Shown here: one piece after another, positions 9,701-17,947 of the stretch
How positions within the stretch are numbered: position 1 is the first letter of the stretch
How the letters are laid out: each line of letters opens with the position of its first letter
Origin: Wenzhouxiangella sp. AB-CW3
GTDB taxonomy: Bacteria > Pseudomonadota > Gammaproteobacteria > Xanthomonadales > Wenzhouxiangellaceae
Assembly (NCBI RefSeq): GCF_014725735.1
Contig: NZ_CP061368.1
Coordinates: 821,225-885,224, forward strand
Length of the DNA stretch: 64,000 nt
Direction: 5' to 3'
Program-made: the position numbers and the translations under genes
The notes under the pieces: generated by a model
What the model was told of the DNA's origin: nothing
Databases searched by the model: none
Seen by the model: the letters and a program-made list of their open reading frames with translations, nothing else

Positions 9701-10285
9701 GAAGAGCAGCCACTCAAGCGCAGTGAAAGCCAGCCCTACATTCACTATCAGAAGGGCTCCCTGGTCATGTATGCCTTGCGCGACCGCATGGGCGAAGAAG
9801 CGGTCAATCGGGCTTTGCGGCAGCTGATTGACGACTACGCTTTCCGTAGTGACCTCTACCCGACCACCCGCGACCTGATCGCAGCCCTGCGGGCCGAAGC
9901 AGACGAAGACGCCCAGCAGCTGATCACGGACCTGTTCGAGCGCATCGTGCTGTTCGAGCTCAGAACCGAATCAGGCGAGGTCGAGGAACGCGAGGATGGC
10001 CGGTTCGACGTGACACTGACCATCCAGGCCCGCAAACTCGAAGCCGACGGGCAGGGTGAAGAAACTGAACAACCACTGGACGAATGGTTTGATATCGGCT
10101 TGTTCACCGCTCACCCCGACGACATCGAAAGCGACAGCGACGTGCTGTACTTCCAGCGTCACCGACTGACCGATGGTGAAAACATCATCCGCATCACGGT
10201 CGATGAGCACCCAAGTCATGCTGGAGTGGACCCGTACGTAAAGATGATCAACCGCTTCTCGGACGAAAACGTCACCCGGTTGTAA
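6707..10285 (+). CDS. ABC transporter permease fused to M1-family zinc aminopeptidase
   Basis: I chose ATG 6707 because AAGGAG precedes it by 7 bp; longer in-frame versions run into the upstream gene. The 1192-residue protein has two ABC-2-like permease halves, each with about six transmembrane segments (about residues 1-265 and 310-600). A large extracytoplasmic region begins near 615, starting with beta-rich sequence. The gluzincin site is H934-E935-V-A-H938, and the third zinc ligand is probably E958 in LSESLSQYSA. Such permease/M1 fusions are a known family, but their substrate is poorly defined. A periplasmic peptidase coupled to transport of a peptide or lipoprotein is inferred. Confidence 0.9.
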   Translation: MFIKLARTEWRYLRRQPSFFVTLLVFFLLTFLATVVDQVQIGGPGPNVLINGPWNIAMTQLILSLFAMFLVANFIGNTATRDWSSQMEGIVFSTPLKPAAYLWGRFAGSWAVVMLVFATVPLAIWFGSLMPWVDSERFGPTVLSYYLWPYVYLVMPSLLFCAALFYALAIATRSMMAMYLGVVGFFILYLSSQGLLSDPQYRDVAALLDPFGIGAFASVTRYWTTIELNTMMPAMEGVLLHNRLLWLGVTAVLIGLTHWLIDLRRPRKSRGKPARRETAPTIDPLNARIRPNPNPGMSTSLWQLWLRSRFEMSQIVRSWPFIILLLLTVFQFSNLLMYDPNSWYGTNPWPITRYMVDYIGWSFDLIMLIIIAYYTAEVVWRERQSGMGDIVDSLPTPDWVLFVSKLMGLYLVIFALLALGVVLASLYQASQGFFEFEMAQYLVRISAYTALPFMLIAVLAVLLQVVSPNKFVGIGLFVLFIITTLIFHGIGLEHSAFNFGSSPMATYSDINQYGPFAQTQFWYMLYWAALTLVLAVLSHGLWQRGPESALRYRLRHLPSRLGPYSKGLAGTGLLVFAASGAWIAYNTAMLNESVTSRAQLDLQADYEQTYRPHEELPVPAIASVFLEVDIEPETRRLSASGHYQLKNRGDEPIDRFLLMLPPHVSRASAVSLEVEQGRESDRDETHGAVWVEFDSPMAPGEQRRLEFNVDRINQGFADRGRDLRVVRNGTFINNFELLPMPGYQSSMEISDRHERRKRDLPPPRRMNDLDDDRHHAGNYLTPHTDFIDFEAIISTHPDQVALAPGYIEREWTENGRRYFHYKMDAPILSFFNIMSADLALTEDEHDGVAIKIYHHPDHAFNVERMIESVRDSLDYFSREFSPYQHRQVRIIEFPGYSRFAQAFPNTIPYSEDIGFIADLRDPDDIDYVYYVTAHEVAHQWWAHQVVGANVQGAEVLSESLSQYSALMVLEENYGPAHLRRFLKYELDNYLRGRAGEALEEQPLKRSESQPYIHYQKGSLVMYALRDRMGEEAVNRALRQLIDDYAFRSDLYPTTRDLIAALRAEADEDAQQLITDLFERIVLFELRTESGEVEEREDGRFDVTLTIQARKLEADGQGEETEQPLDEWFDIGLFTAHPDDIESDSDVLYFQRHRLTDGENIIRITVDEHPSHAGVDPYVKMINRFSDENVTRL

Positions 10286-10310
10286 ATCGAACGGGACTGC
10301 CAACGACAAG

Positions 10311-11225
10311 TTGCGAGGCCCCGGATAATCCCTTCGGGATTTCCGGGGCGACGAGTCAGTAGGCCGGGGTTGCACCCCCGGGCGCACTAGCGTCACTCCA
10401 CCCCCCCCCACACCGTCGTCCCGGAATTGCCGAAGGCAATATCCGGGACCCCGCACCTATCCAAAAGCACGGCCATGCTATCTGCGCCGTGCGAGGCCCC
10501 GGATAATCCCTTCGGGATTTCCGGGGCGACGAGTCAGTAGGCCGGGGTTGCATCCCCGGCGCACTAGCATCAGCCCACTCCACCGTCGTCCCGGAATCGC
10601 CAGCGGCAATATCCGGGACCCCGCACCTATCCAATAGCACGGCCGCGCTATCCGCGCCGTGCGAGGCCCCGGATAATCCCTTCGGGATTTCCGGGGCGAC
10701 GAGTCAGTAGGCCGGGGTTGCACCCCCGGCGCACTAGCGTCACTCCACCCCCCCACACCGTCGTCCCGGAATTGCCGAAGGCAAATATCCGGGACCCCGC
10801 ACCTATCCAATAGCACGGCCGCGCTATCCCCGCCGTGCGAGGCCCCGGATAATCCCTTCGGGATTTCCGGGGCGACGAGTCAGTAGGCCGGGGTTGCACC
10901 CCCGGCGCACTAGCGTCACTCCACCCCCCCACACCGTCGTCCCGGAATTGCCGAAGGCAAATATCCGGGACCCCGCACCTATCCAATAGCACGGCCGCGC
11001 TATCCCCGCCGTGCGAGGCCCCGGATAATCCCTTCGGGATTTCCGGGGCGACGAGTCAGTAGGCCGGGGTTGCACCCCCGGCGCACTAGCATCAGCCCAC
11101 TCCACCGTCGTCCCGGAATCGCCAACGGCAATATCCGGGACCCCGCACCTATCCAATAGCACGGCCGCGCTATCCGCGCCGTGCGAGGCCCCGGATAGTC
11201 CCTTCGGGATTTCCGGGGCGACGAG
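10311..11225. repeat. Tandem array of bipartite REP palindromes, five full units plus a partial
   Basis: A unit starting GTGCGAGGCCCCGG repeats from about 10311, 10489, 10659, 10835, 11011 and 11181, giving periods of 178, 170, 176, 176 and 170 bp. Each unit holds a REP hairpin (CCCCGGA...TTCG...TCCGGGG), a GC hairpin CCGGGGTTGCACCCCCGG, and then the same REP in opposite orientation (GTCGTCCCGG...CCGGGACCCCGCAC). Units of two kinds occur: one with a C-rich spacer (176-178 bp) and one with GCATCAGCCCACTCC (170 bp). Proline- and arginine-rich reading frames across it are by-products of the repeat. It fills the whole gap between the peptidase fusion and the surface protein gene. Confidence 0.92.
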
Positions 11226-11235
11226 AATGGGGTAG

Positions 11236-11255
11236 GCCGGCGCTGCGTCGCCGGC
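11236..11255 (-). terminator. GC-rich hairpin after the surface protein gene
   Basis: The inverted repeat GCCGGCG...CGCCGGC lies 10 bp beyond the stop of the minus-strand Ig-repeat gene. There is no clear U-run, so it may be a weak terminator or mRNA-stabilising hairpin. Confidence 0.35.
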
Positions 11256-11264
11256 GTCGCCCTA

Positions 11265-14200
11265 CTATGGGCGAACCACCCGGCTTCTGCGGTAGCCCAT
11301 ACCGACCACCAGCAACAGCATCGCCAGCAACACCAGCCCCAGCGGTCCGGCAACCGGCACCGGTAGCGGCTCCGGTCCGAAATCCACGGCGATGGTGAAT
11401 TCGCCTTCCTGGTTCTCGTTGCCCGCTTCATCCTGTACCGCACCCTCGGCAATGAACACACTGATCTCGCCGTCGCCAGTGGCAGCCACCCGCACCGAGT
11501 ACAGGCCTTCGTCCGCATCCACCTCGGCAAAATCGCTCAACGTCGCGTTGCTCGCCTCGAGCATGCTGTCGGAAAATCCGACAACCGGCTGGCTGAACGA
11601 GATGAACAAGGTAAAGAACTCATCGCTGAGCGGACCTTCGATCGGATCGTCATCGAATGCTCCGCCATCCTCGACAGCGTGGAAACTGATAGTCAGAGTC
11701 TCGCTGTTGAAGGTAATGGTGAGACCTTCCTCGCTCGCCTCGCTCGGATTGCCCGCCAGATCCTCGGCCACTTCGGCCGGAATGCTGACGACGATCTCGT
11801 AGCTCGTATCCGCGTCGGTATCATCAGGAACGATATCGACCGTAAATGCGCCGTCGCCGGCATCGACGAACGAGCCCTCATCCACCGATCCATTCTCCAC
11901 ATCGATATCGCCCGCACCAAACCCGGTCACCGGTTCGGAGAACTGGATCTCGATGGGGATGGACTCAAGATTGGTCGTCTCGACATCTGCAGAAAGTGTC
12001 ACCGTGGGGGCAGTCACATCGTAGTCGATGCTGAACTGATCGGCGGCAGCGTTATCGTTGCCTGCCTCGTCCTGGGCGACGCCCTCGGGCACATCGATGG
12101 TCACCGGCCCTTCCTCTTCCGGGCTGACCGTGACGCTGTATTCGGTATCCCCGTCATTTCCGGAAAAGCTGGAAAGTTGGGCATTACCGACGACTATATC
12201 GCTCAGCTCGAAGCCGAATACTGGCTCATCAAACGTAAAGGTCACCTCAAAGTCATCCGCATTGGTCGCACTACCTTCATCGCTTGTGATGGCCACAGTC
12301 GGCGGGCTGATGTCGTAGGTGATCGTGAACTCATTGGAGGCTTCATTCAGGTTACCGGCCACGTCAGAGAGCACATTCTCGTTAAGCTGTATCGATATTT
12401 CTCCCTCTTCCTGCGGTTCGATAGTAAGCGCGAAATCAGGGTTTGAAACATCATCGATGTCGACGATATTCGCTCCCGTGATCGTAAAGTCTGAAACACC
12501 TATACTACTGACCAACTGGCCAAAAATATCCGTCACCGCCAGGGTGATCTCGAAATCGCCGGCATTGGTGGGATCGCTCTCACTGCTCGTCAACTGCGCG
12601 GTCGGACGCGTATCACCGAACTCGATGGTGAAGTTTTCGGTATCGGCCTCGTTCTCATTACCGGCCAGGTCGGTGAACACGCCAGCCGGCACGCCAATTT
12701 CCAGGGTGATCGATGCCGTGGTGACTTCATCGGGCAGCATGGAAACCGTAAAGGCGATATTGTCCGTAGTCGAATATTCTGTGGCCACACCATTGGTCAC
12801 GGCCAGCAGGCTCTCGTCGAAGTCCGCGATCTCTTCACTGAAGGTAATCAAGACATCGAAAGGCGACTGATTGGTCGGGTCATTCACGCCACTGGCTCTC
12901 TCGATGGACACGACCGTCGGTGTGGTGCGGTCGACAGTGATCTGGAACTGACCTTCCTCATTATCATTGCCGGCCAGATCCTGTACCTCGCCCTCGGGAA
13001 TGGTGATCGTGACTTCGCCGTCACCCACCGGTTCGATTCTTATGGAATACACTCCTCCGGAAAAGTCCACGGTCTGGAGATTATCAACGAGTGCATTGTC
13101 GGCAGTGATATTTGATTGACTGAAGTCTGCCAGTTGCTCACCAAAATCGATGAACAGCTTGAAGAAATCGTCATTGATGGGGCTTTCGAGTGGATCATCA
13201 TTGATACTGCCGCCTTCTCCCACGGCGAGGAAAGCAATCTGGGGCTGACTGGTATTGAGCGTGACCTCGAGCGCGTTCGATGCTTCGTTGTCGTTTCCCG
13301 CGAGATCGGCGACCAGGTCGGCTGCCAGTTCAATGGTGAAGGTGTCGTCCGCATCAGGAACCAGATTGAAAGAGAACACTTCATCTTCGCTGTCGGCTTC
13401 GAACTCTTCAATGGAAAACCCGGTACCGTTGTCAGCGCTTATCGCACCCTCCGCCATTGATTCGGTAAAGCCCAGAACCGTTTCACCAAAATCGATTTCC
13501 ACGGGAATCGGGCTGACATTGGTATTGGCCGATGCCGTGGTGGAGACCACCGGGGCGGGTGGCACCTGATCGAACACCAGCGCCAGGGTTTCGGCCGCTT
13601 CACTGGAATTGCCGGCATCGTCCTCGGCCGCTCCGGCGGCAATGTCCACGTCAATGGCCGAGGGCCCGGCACCGGGCGGCGGATCGACATTCACGGTATA
13701 GACCGAATCACCGTCGGTACCGGAAAAATTCGAGAAGGTGGCGTTATCGATTGCGATATCCGAGGCCTCGAAGCCGAATACCGGTTTGCTGAAGGTAATG
13801 GTGACCGGGATCGGGCTCTGATTGGTGTACCCGATGCCATCGAATTCATTGACGTCGGTGGCGGTGATCTCCACCTCGGGCGCGATGCTGTCGAAGGTGA
13901 TGACCAGGTCCTCCTCGCTCGCCTCACTGGCGTTACCGGCCTCATCCTCGGCCACGCCTTCGGGAATACTGATCGTGATGTCATAGAGCTGGCCGGCGGT
14001 CGTATTGGCGGGAATGATATCGACCGCAAACGACCCGCCGCCTTGATCGGAAAACGACCCGGCATCCACCGAGCCGTTGTCCACGACGATATCGCTGGCC
14101 CCGAAACCCGAAACCGCCTGTGAGAACTCGACAGTGATCGGCACCACCGGCTCGCCGGTCACCTCCACACTTGAAATCAACGCTACCTGTGGAGGCGTCC

Positions 14201-14987
14201 GGTCGATGGTGTAGGTTTCGCCATCGGTGTAAGGGAGTGAAGTGATGGACGGACTGACCCCGGATGAATTACCCAGATCCAGCCTCACGGTTCCATCGCC
14301 GGAGCCCGTGTTCACGGTCACCTCGTACTGGTCTCCGCTACCGGATACCTCGGCAATCGAGGTTCCTGACAGACCAGTGGTGTCGAGTGAGAAGTTGGAG
14401 GCCGATAACCCGGTGACCGGCCCCGACAACACAACCTGGAAGACCACCTCGTCGGCATTGGTCGTGGATTGAGTTGGATCCAGCCTGTCAATCGTGACGA
14501 CATCGACCAGGGTGGTGAATGGCTGCCCGGCCCCGTAACTGGTGTCTTCGGAATTGATGGCGTAGGCCCGCACGAAGTACGTCGTTCCCGGGCTCAACGT
14601 TGTCACATTCTGACTGAACGACCCCGTCCCCTCACCGATCTCGACCACATTATCGTCCGTCGTCGGATCGGGGCTGGTGCTATAAACCACACCCCGCTCG
14701 GTCACCTGAGCGCCCCCATCATCAGTGACATTGCCGCCCAGGGTGGCCGAGGTCGTGCCAATGCTGGTGGGGGCGGCTGTGGTAACGGTGGGAGGGTCGG
14801 CAGGTACCGAAACATCTCCACGGAAAGAATCAATATTGAAGGTGGCGAAATCGTTAGACTCTAACCGTACCTCATCAACCGCAACGTTGAAATCATAGAC
14901 CCCGCTCTCACCATCGGAAATTGTGTTCTGCGGGCCGACCGGACTGTCACCCAAATACCCCTGGGCAATAATGTCTTGCTCTGCAGT
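11265..14987 (-). pseudogene. Large Ig-like repeat surface protein, C-terminal part (interrupted by IS4 element)
   Basis: This part encodes about 1240 residues: a short linker, one fibronectin-III-like unit (about 75-170 of this part), ten Ig-like repeats of about 100 residues, and a C-terminal tail. Each repeat has a core like PIEIQFSEPVTGF then AGN.(N/S)EA. The last residues are VPVAGPLGLVLLAMLLLVV and then YRRSR, a proline motif plus helix plus basic end that resembles PEP-CTERM/IPTL-type sorting signals. The N-terminus with signal peptide is at 16315-16748. Deleting the element and one 9-bp target copy joins the two parts in frame, giving about 1382 residues. Two insertions in the low-acid GC-rich style of its neighbours are absent, so the damage looks recent. 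Confidence 0.85.
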
Positions 14988-14988
14988 G
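14980..14988. repeat. Left target-site duplication TCTGCAGTG
   Basis: The 9-bp sequence TCTGCAGTG directly precedes the left end of the IS4-family element and is repeated exactly at 16315-16323 after its right end. A 9-bp duplication is within the range known for the IS4 family. Confidence 0.9.
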
Positions 14989-16314
14989 CACTAGTGTCCG
15001 GTTAAAAGTGCTCTGAATCCCGAAAATCGCATGTTTTACAGCACATTACAAGCGGAAAAAGGTGTCCCCGATTTGAACGCGGAGTTCGCGGTGTATAACC
15101 AAGCCGATACCGTGCCCTCCGGAGTGGCAAATGAACATCGGCAAGACGCTTTTTGCTCAGATTATGGATTTCCTTCCCTGGAAGACTTTCCACCGCACCG
15201 TCGACCGATACGACGGCAACCGGCGAGTGCGAACTCTGAGCTGCGCCGAACAGTTCCGCTGTATGGCCTTTGCCCAGCTGACCTACCGCGAGAGCCTGCG
15301 GGACATCGAAGCCTGTCTCCAGGTTCAGTCTGCAAAGCTTTACCACATGGGCTTTCGCCAGCCGATTCGTCGAGCAACTCTTGCCGATGCAAACGAGTCG
15401 CGAGATTGGAGAATTTACGGCGACTATGCCCAGCATCTGATTGCACAAGCGAGAAGCCTCTATGTCGACGAATCCATAAGCTCGGGTCTTCCCGATACGG
15501 TTTACGCACTCGACTCAACCACCATCGACCTATGTCTGTCGATGTTCCCATGGGCACCATTTCGCACGGCAAAAGCGGCAGTCAAACTTCATACCCTGCT
15601 GGATCTGCGCGGATCGATTCCCAGCTTCATTCATATCTCCGACGGCAAGCTGCACGACGTCAATGTTCTAGACTTGCTGATTCCGGAGGCAGGTTCGTTT
15701 TACGTGATGGATCGGGCCTACCTGGACTATGCTCGACTATTCAATCTGGCCCAGGCCGGCGCCTTCTTTGTAATCCGGGCCAAATCAAACCTGGACTTCC
15801 GGCGGGTCTATTCTGCTGCTACAGATCGGCAAGCTGGGCTGATCTGCGACCAAACTATTGCGCTCTGCGGCCAGCGTCCAAGCAAGTACTATCCTCAACA
15901 CTTGAGACGCATTCGCTTCAAGGACCCGGAAACCGGAAAGACCCTGGTATTTCTCACCAATCAGTTCCAACTCCCGGCTCTTACGATCTGCGCGTTGTAC
16001 AAAAGCCGGTGGCAGGTCGAGCTGTTCTTCAAGTGGATCAAGCAAAATCTCCGTATCAAGTGCTTCTTCGGCCGATCGGAGAACGCAGTCAAGACACAAA
16101 TTTGGATTGCTGTGTCGACCTATGTGCTGATCGCCATCATCAAAAAGCGTTTGGACCTCGATATTTCGCTGCACGCAATGCTACAGATTATCTCCATAAC
16201 TGTATTTGAAAAAACACAGTTGAAACAGGCGGTTACGATCGACCGAAGCGATCTGGATCAGATCAAAGACGGTAACCAATTGAATCTATTCGGCTTTTAA
16301 ACCGGACACTAGTG
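14989..16314 (+). mobile_element. IS4-family insertion sequence, 1326 bp, complete
   Basis: The ends are perfect 13-bp inverted repeats, CACTAGTGTCCGG at the left and its complement at the right, with similarity continuing into TTTAAAAG. The 9-bp direct repeats flank both ends. The single transposase gene fills most of the element and is intact. The element lies inside the gene for a giant surface protein, opposite to that gene's orientation. Intact ends, intact transposase and perfect target repeats all point to a recent insertion. Confidence 0.93.
15131..16300 (+). CDS. IS4-family DDE transposase
   Basis: The 389-residue transposase has the DDE triad as D128 (VYALDSTTID), D194 (YVMDRAYLDY) and E297. 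The last lies in a complete IS4 signature: Y290-X2-R293-X3-E297-X6-K304. The N-terminal region up to about 100 is the DUF4372-like DNA-binding part. It acts on the element ends at 14989 and 16314. The length is normal and I see no frameshift, so it is probably active. Confidence 0.95.
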   Translation: MNIGKTLFAQIMDFLPWKTFHRTVDRYDGNRRVRTLSCAEQFRCMAFAQLTYRESLRDIEACLQVQSAKLYHMGFRQPIRRATLADANESRDWRIYGDYAQHLIAQARSLYVDESISSGLPDTVYALDSTTIDLCLSMFPWAPFRTAKAAVKLHTLLDLRGSIPSFIHISDGKLHDVNVLDLLIPEAGSFYVMDRAYLDYARLFNLAQAGAFFVIRAKSNLDFRRVYSAATDRQAGLICDQTIALCGQRPSKYYPQHLRRIRFKDPETGKTLVFLTNQFQLPALTICALYKSRWQVELFFKWIKQNLRIKCFFGRSENAVKTQIWIAVSTYVLIAIIKKRLDLDISLHAMLQIISITVFEKTQLKQAVTIDRSDLDQIKDGNQLNLFGF

Positions 16315-16323
16315 TCTGCAGTG
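16315..16323. repeat. Right target-site duplication TCTGCAGTG
   Basis: This is an exact copy of 14980-14988, adjoining the right inverted repeat of the IS4-family element. Confidence 0.9.
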
Positions 16324-16748
16324 TTATCGTTCCTCAGAAAAATGCTTTCGAAGAAAAAGGCTTGCCCGTCTTCTCTTTTGATGACGATACGTTCTGTGGT
16401 GGTTGTGTCAAAGTCGCCTGACAGAGCATTCATGGATGGGGAGTTGCTTTCACCAAACTCCTCCTCCCAGATAAAGTCTCCACCGTCACCTTCTTCAGTG
16501 AAAATAAACTCAAACACAACACCTTCAAGCGTTCTCGTGAATGTTTCACATTGATTTCCAATGCCAGCGCAAGGCGGATCTGTTTCAAAGTCCTCGTAAA
16601 AAGCTTGAGCTATCGCCGAAGGGGGCGACAGGATCGCGAATAACAGAACAGGAATCAGGGCCTGAACAACCGACCCCGGACGACCCAGACTACGGGTTTG
16701 GCTAGTGTGCATTGGAGAGAATCCCCTATTTGGCTGACGATTTGTCAT
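16315..16748 (-). pseudogene. Large surface protein, N-terminal part with signal peptide (interrupted)
   Basis: About 142 codons precede the element. A signal peptide (VQALIPVLLFAILSPPSAIAQA) ends near residue 48, followed by acidic sequence containing FYEDFETDPPCAG and FIFTEEGDGGDFIWEEEFGE. The sequence runs into the target repeat as RNDN-TA. On the far side of the element the frame resumes as EQDIIAQGYLGDSPVG. Both halves use the same frame, so this was one gene of about 1382 codons. M13 (16712) is another possible start; neither start has a strong ribosome site. Confidence 0.82.
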
Positions 16749-16932
16749 GCTGGTGAAAGCGCTCCGGAAATCCCGGGCCCCCTCTCCCCGGGAAGTTACC
16801 AGATCGAAACAATGGACTCAAGGCGACACTTCAGCCAGCGCTGACCCAGCGCACACCGCCAGCCCTTTTCTTGCGCTGCCGATCATCCAGCCTGGGCAGA
16901 CTCGTGCACGAGCCAGCTCGGATTGTGCCACG

Positions 16933-16960
16933 AAAAAACCGGGGCCTCGCAGGGCCCCGG
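16933..16960 (-). terminator. Rho-independent terminator of the DUF4168 gene
   Basis: Read on the minus strand, a perfect 8-bp stem CCGGGGCC...GGCCCCGG with a 6-nt loop is followed by six U residues, 43 bp after the stop of the DUF4168 gene. This is a textbook intrinsic terminator. The rest of the 255-bp gap (16749-17003) shows no further gene. Confidence 0.88.
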
Positions 16961-17003
16961 TCGTCCGGTTTGAGGCTATCGAGTAGCCCCGGATTCAGCT
17001 TTA

Positions 17004-17378
17004 TTACTGAATCATGTCAGTCAACTGCTCTTGCAGCTCGGGATCATTCTGCACCGCCATCGCGATACGGTTGAACGATTCCACATCAAGACCGGCGTCT
17101 TCGACGGCATCGGTCATCTTCTCGTTTGCCTCAACCTGCAGCTCGTGGGCTTCCTCAGGGTCATCGACTCCCTGCAGACGGGCCGAGAAGTCCTGCTGAA
17201 TGCTGGAGATTTCAGTCTGGGCTTCAGCGAACTGCTGCAGTTCCTGATCGGACACGTCAGTCTGCTCAGGTTCAGCCGGCGGCGGAGCTTCATCGTACTG
17301 TGCGTAAACGGCACCACCGATAGCCAGGGCAATGGAGAACGTCATCAGAGTAATCAGTTTGCGAAGGGTCATTTGCAT
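17004..17378 (-). CDS. DUF4168-family secreted protein
   Basis: I chose ATG 17378 because AGGAG lies 5 bp upstream and a signal peptide follows (LRKLITLMTFSIALAIGGAVYA, cleavage near 25). The mature part is acidic with a PPPAEPEQ linker, then a helical DUF4168 domain. The domain contains LQQFAEAQTEISSIQQDF, ARLQG, ANEKMTDAVEDAGLDVESFNRIA and NDPELQEQL. DUF4168 proteins are small exported helical proteins of unknown role. The gene is monocistronic, with its own terminator. The total length of 124 residues is normal for the family. Confidence 0.85.
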   Translation of the reverse strand: MQMTLRKLITLMTFSIALAIGGAVYAQYDEAPPPAEPEQTDVSDQELQQFAEAQTEISSIQQDFSARLQGVDDPEEAHELQVEANEKMTDAVEDAGLDVESFNRIAMAVQNDPELQEQLTDMIQ

Positions 17379-17599
17379 AACTCCTGTTTTTGCTGCGAGT
17401 AAAAAATCTTGCGGAGATGAATAAGCAACTACCATGCCTTCATCGCAAGTTACTGATTTTCCGTAGTCGCATGCGATTTCACCCATGATTGTGCCAATCC
17501 GGGCGTGTCATATTGGCGCATGTGCCCCGCATTCTCGTGTCAAATCACACCATCATCGATATTGAATGGATCGACCGTCATCTCGACCCACTCACACCT

Positions 17600-17835
17600 G
17601 TCGTCCCGGAATTGCCAACGGCAATATCCGGGACCCCGCACATTGCCGATAGCACAGCCAATGCCAAAGCTACCCTGCGAGAACCCGGATCAGGCCCGGG
17701 ATGACATCGGTCAGGTTGTCGTCCCGGAATTGCCAAAGGTAATATCCGGGATCCCGCACCTATCCAATAGCACGGCCCAGCTATCCCCACCGTGCGAGGC
17801 CCCGTATAATCCCTCCGCGATTTCCGGGGCGACGG
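17600..17835. repeat. Cluster of four REP-type palindromes
   Basis: Copies lie at 17600-17641 and 17718-17759 (GTCGTCCCGG...CCCGCAC orientation), at 17792-17835 (GTGCGAGG...CGACGG orientation), and as a shorter form at 17674-17705. They match the hairpins of the 10.3-11.2 kb array, and 17718-17835 is a diverged copy of one array unit, including CTATCCAATAGCACGGCC. The 17379-17947 gap also holds the promoters of the flanking divergent genes, which I could not place. Confidence 0.85.
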
Positions 17836-17947
17836 GAGTGGAGTACCACCACGCCAGCCCGCCCCGATAGCCAATACCCCCATTTCCCCTCCACCCCCAC
17901 TACTGCTACCCTTGACCCAGGCAACGAGGGGCCCGGCCGCACCACCC

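Noticed and set aside
10311-11225. Possible CRISPR array because of regular repeats
   Set aside because: The whole 170-178 bp unit repeats with almost no unique spacers, and the repeat is made of palindromes rather than a 25-40 bp direct repeat with varied spacers.
10356-11530. Overlapping minus-strand proline/arginine-rich reading frames
   Set aside because: They repeat with the unit, change frame between units and have no ribosome sites, so they are products of the repeat sequence.
14989-14998. CACTAGTG as the target duplication of the IS4 element
   Set aside because: It is part of the perfect 13-bp terminal inverted repeat; the true direct repeat is TCTGCAGTG outside it.
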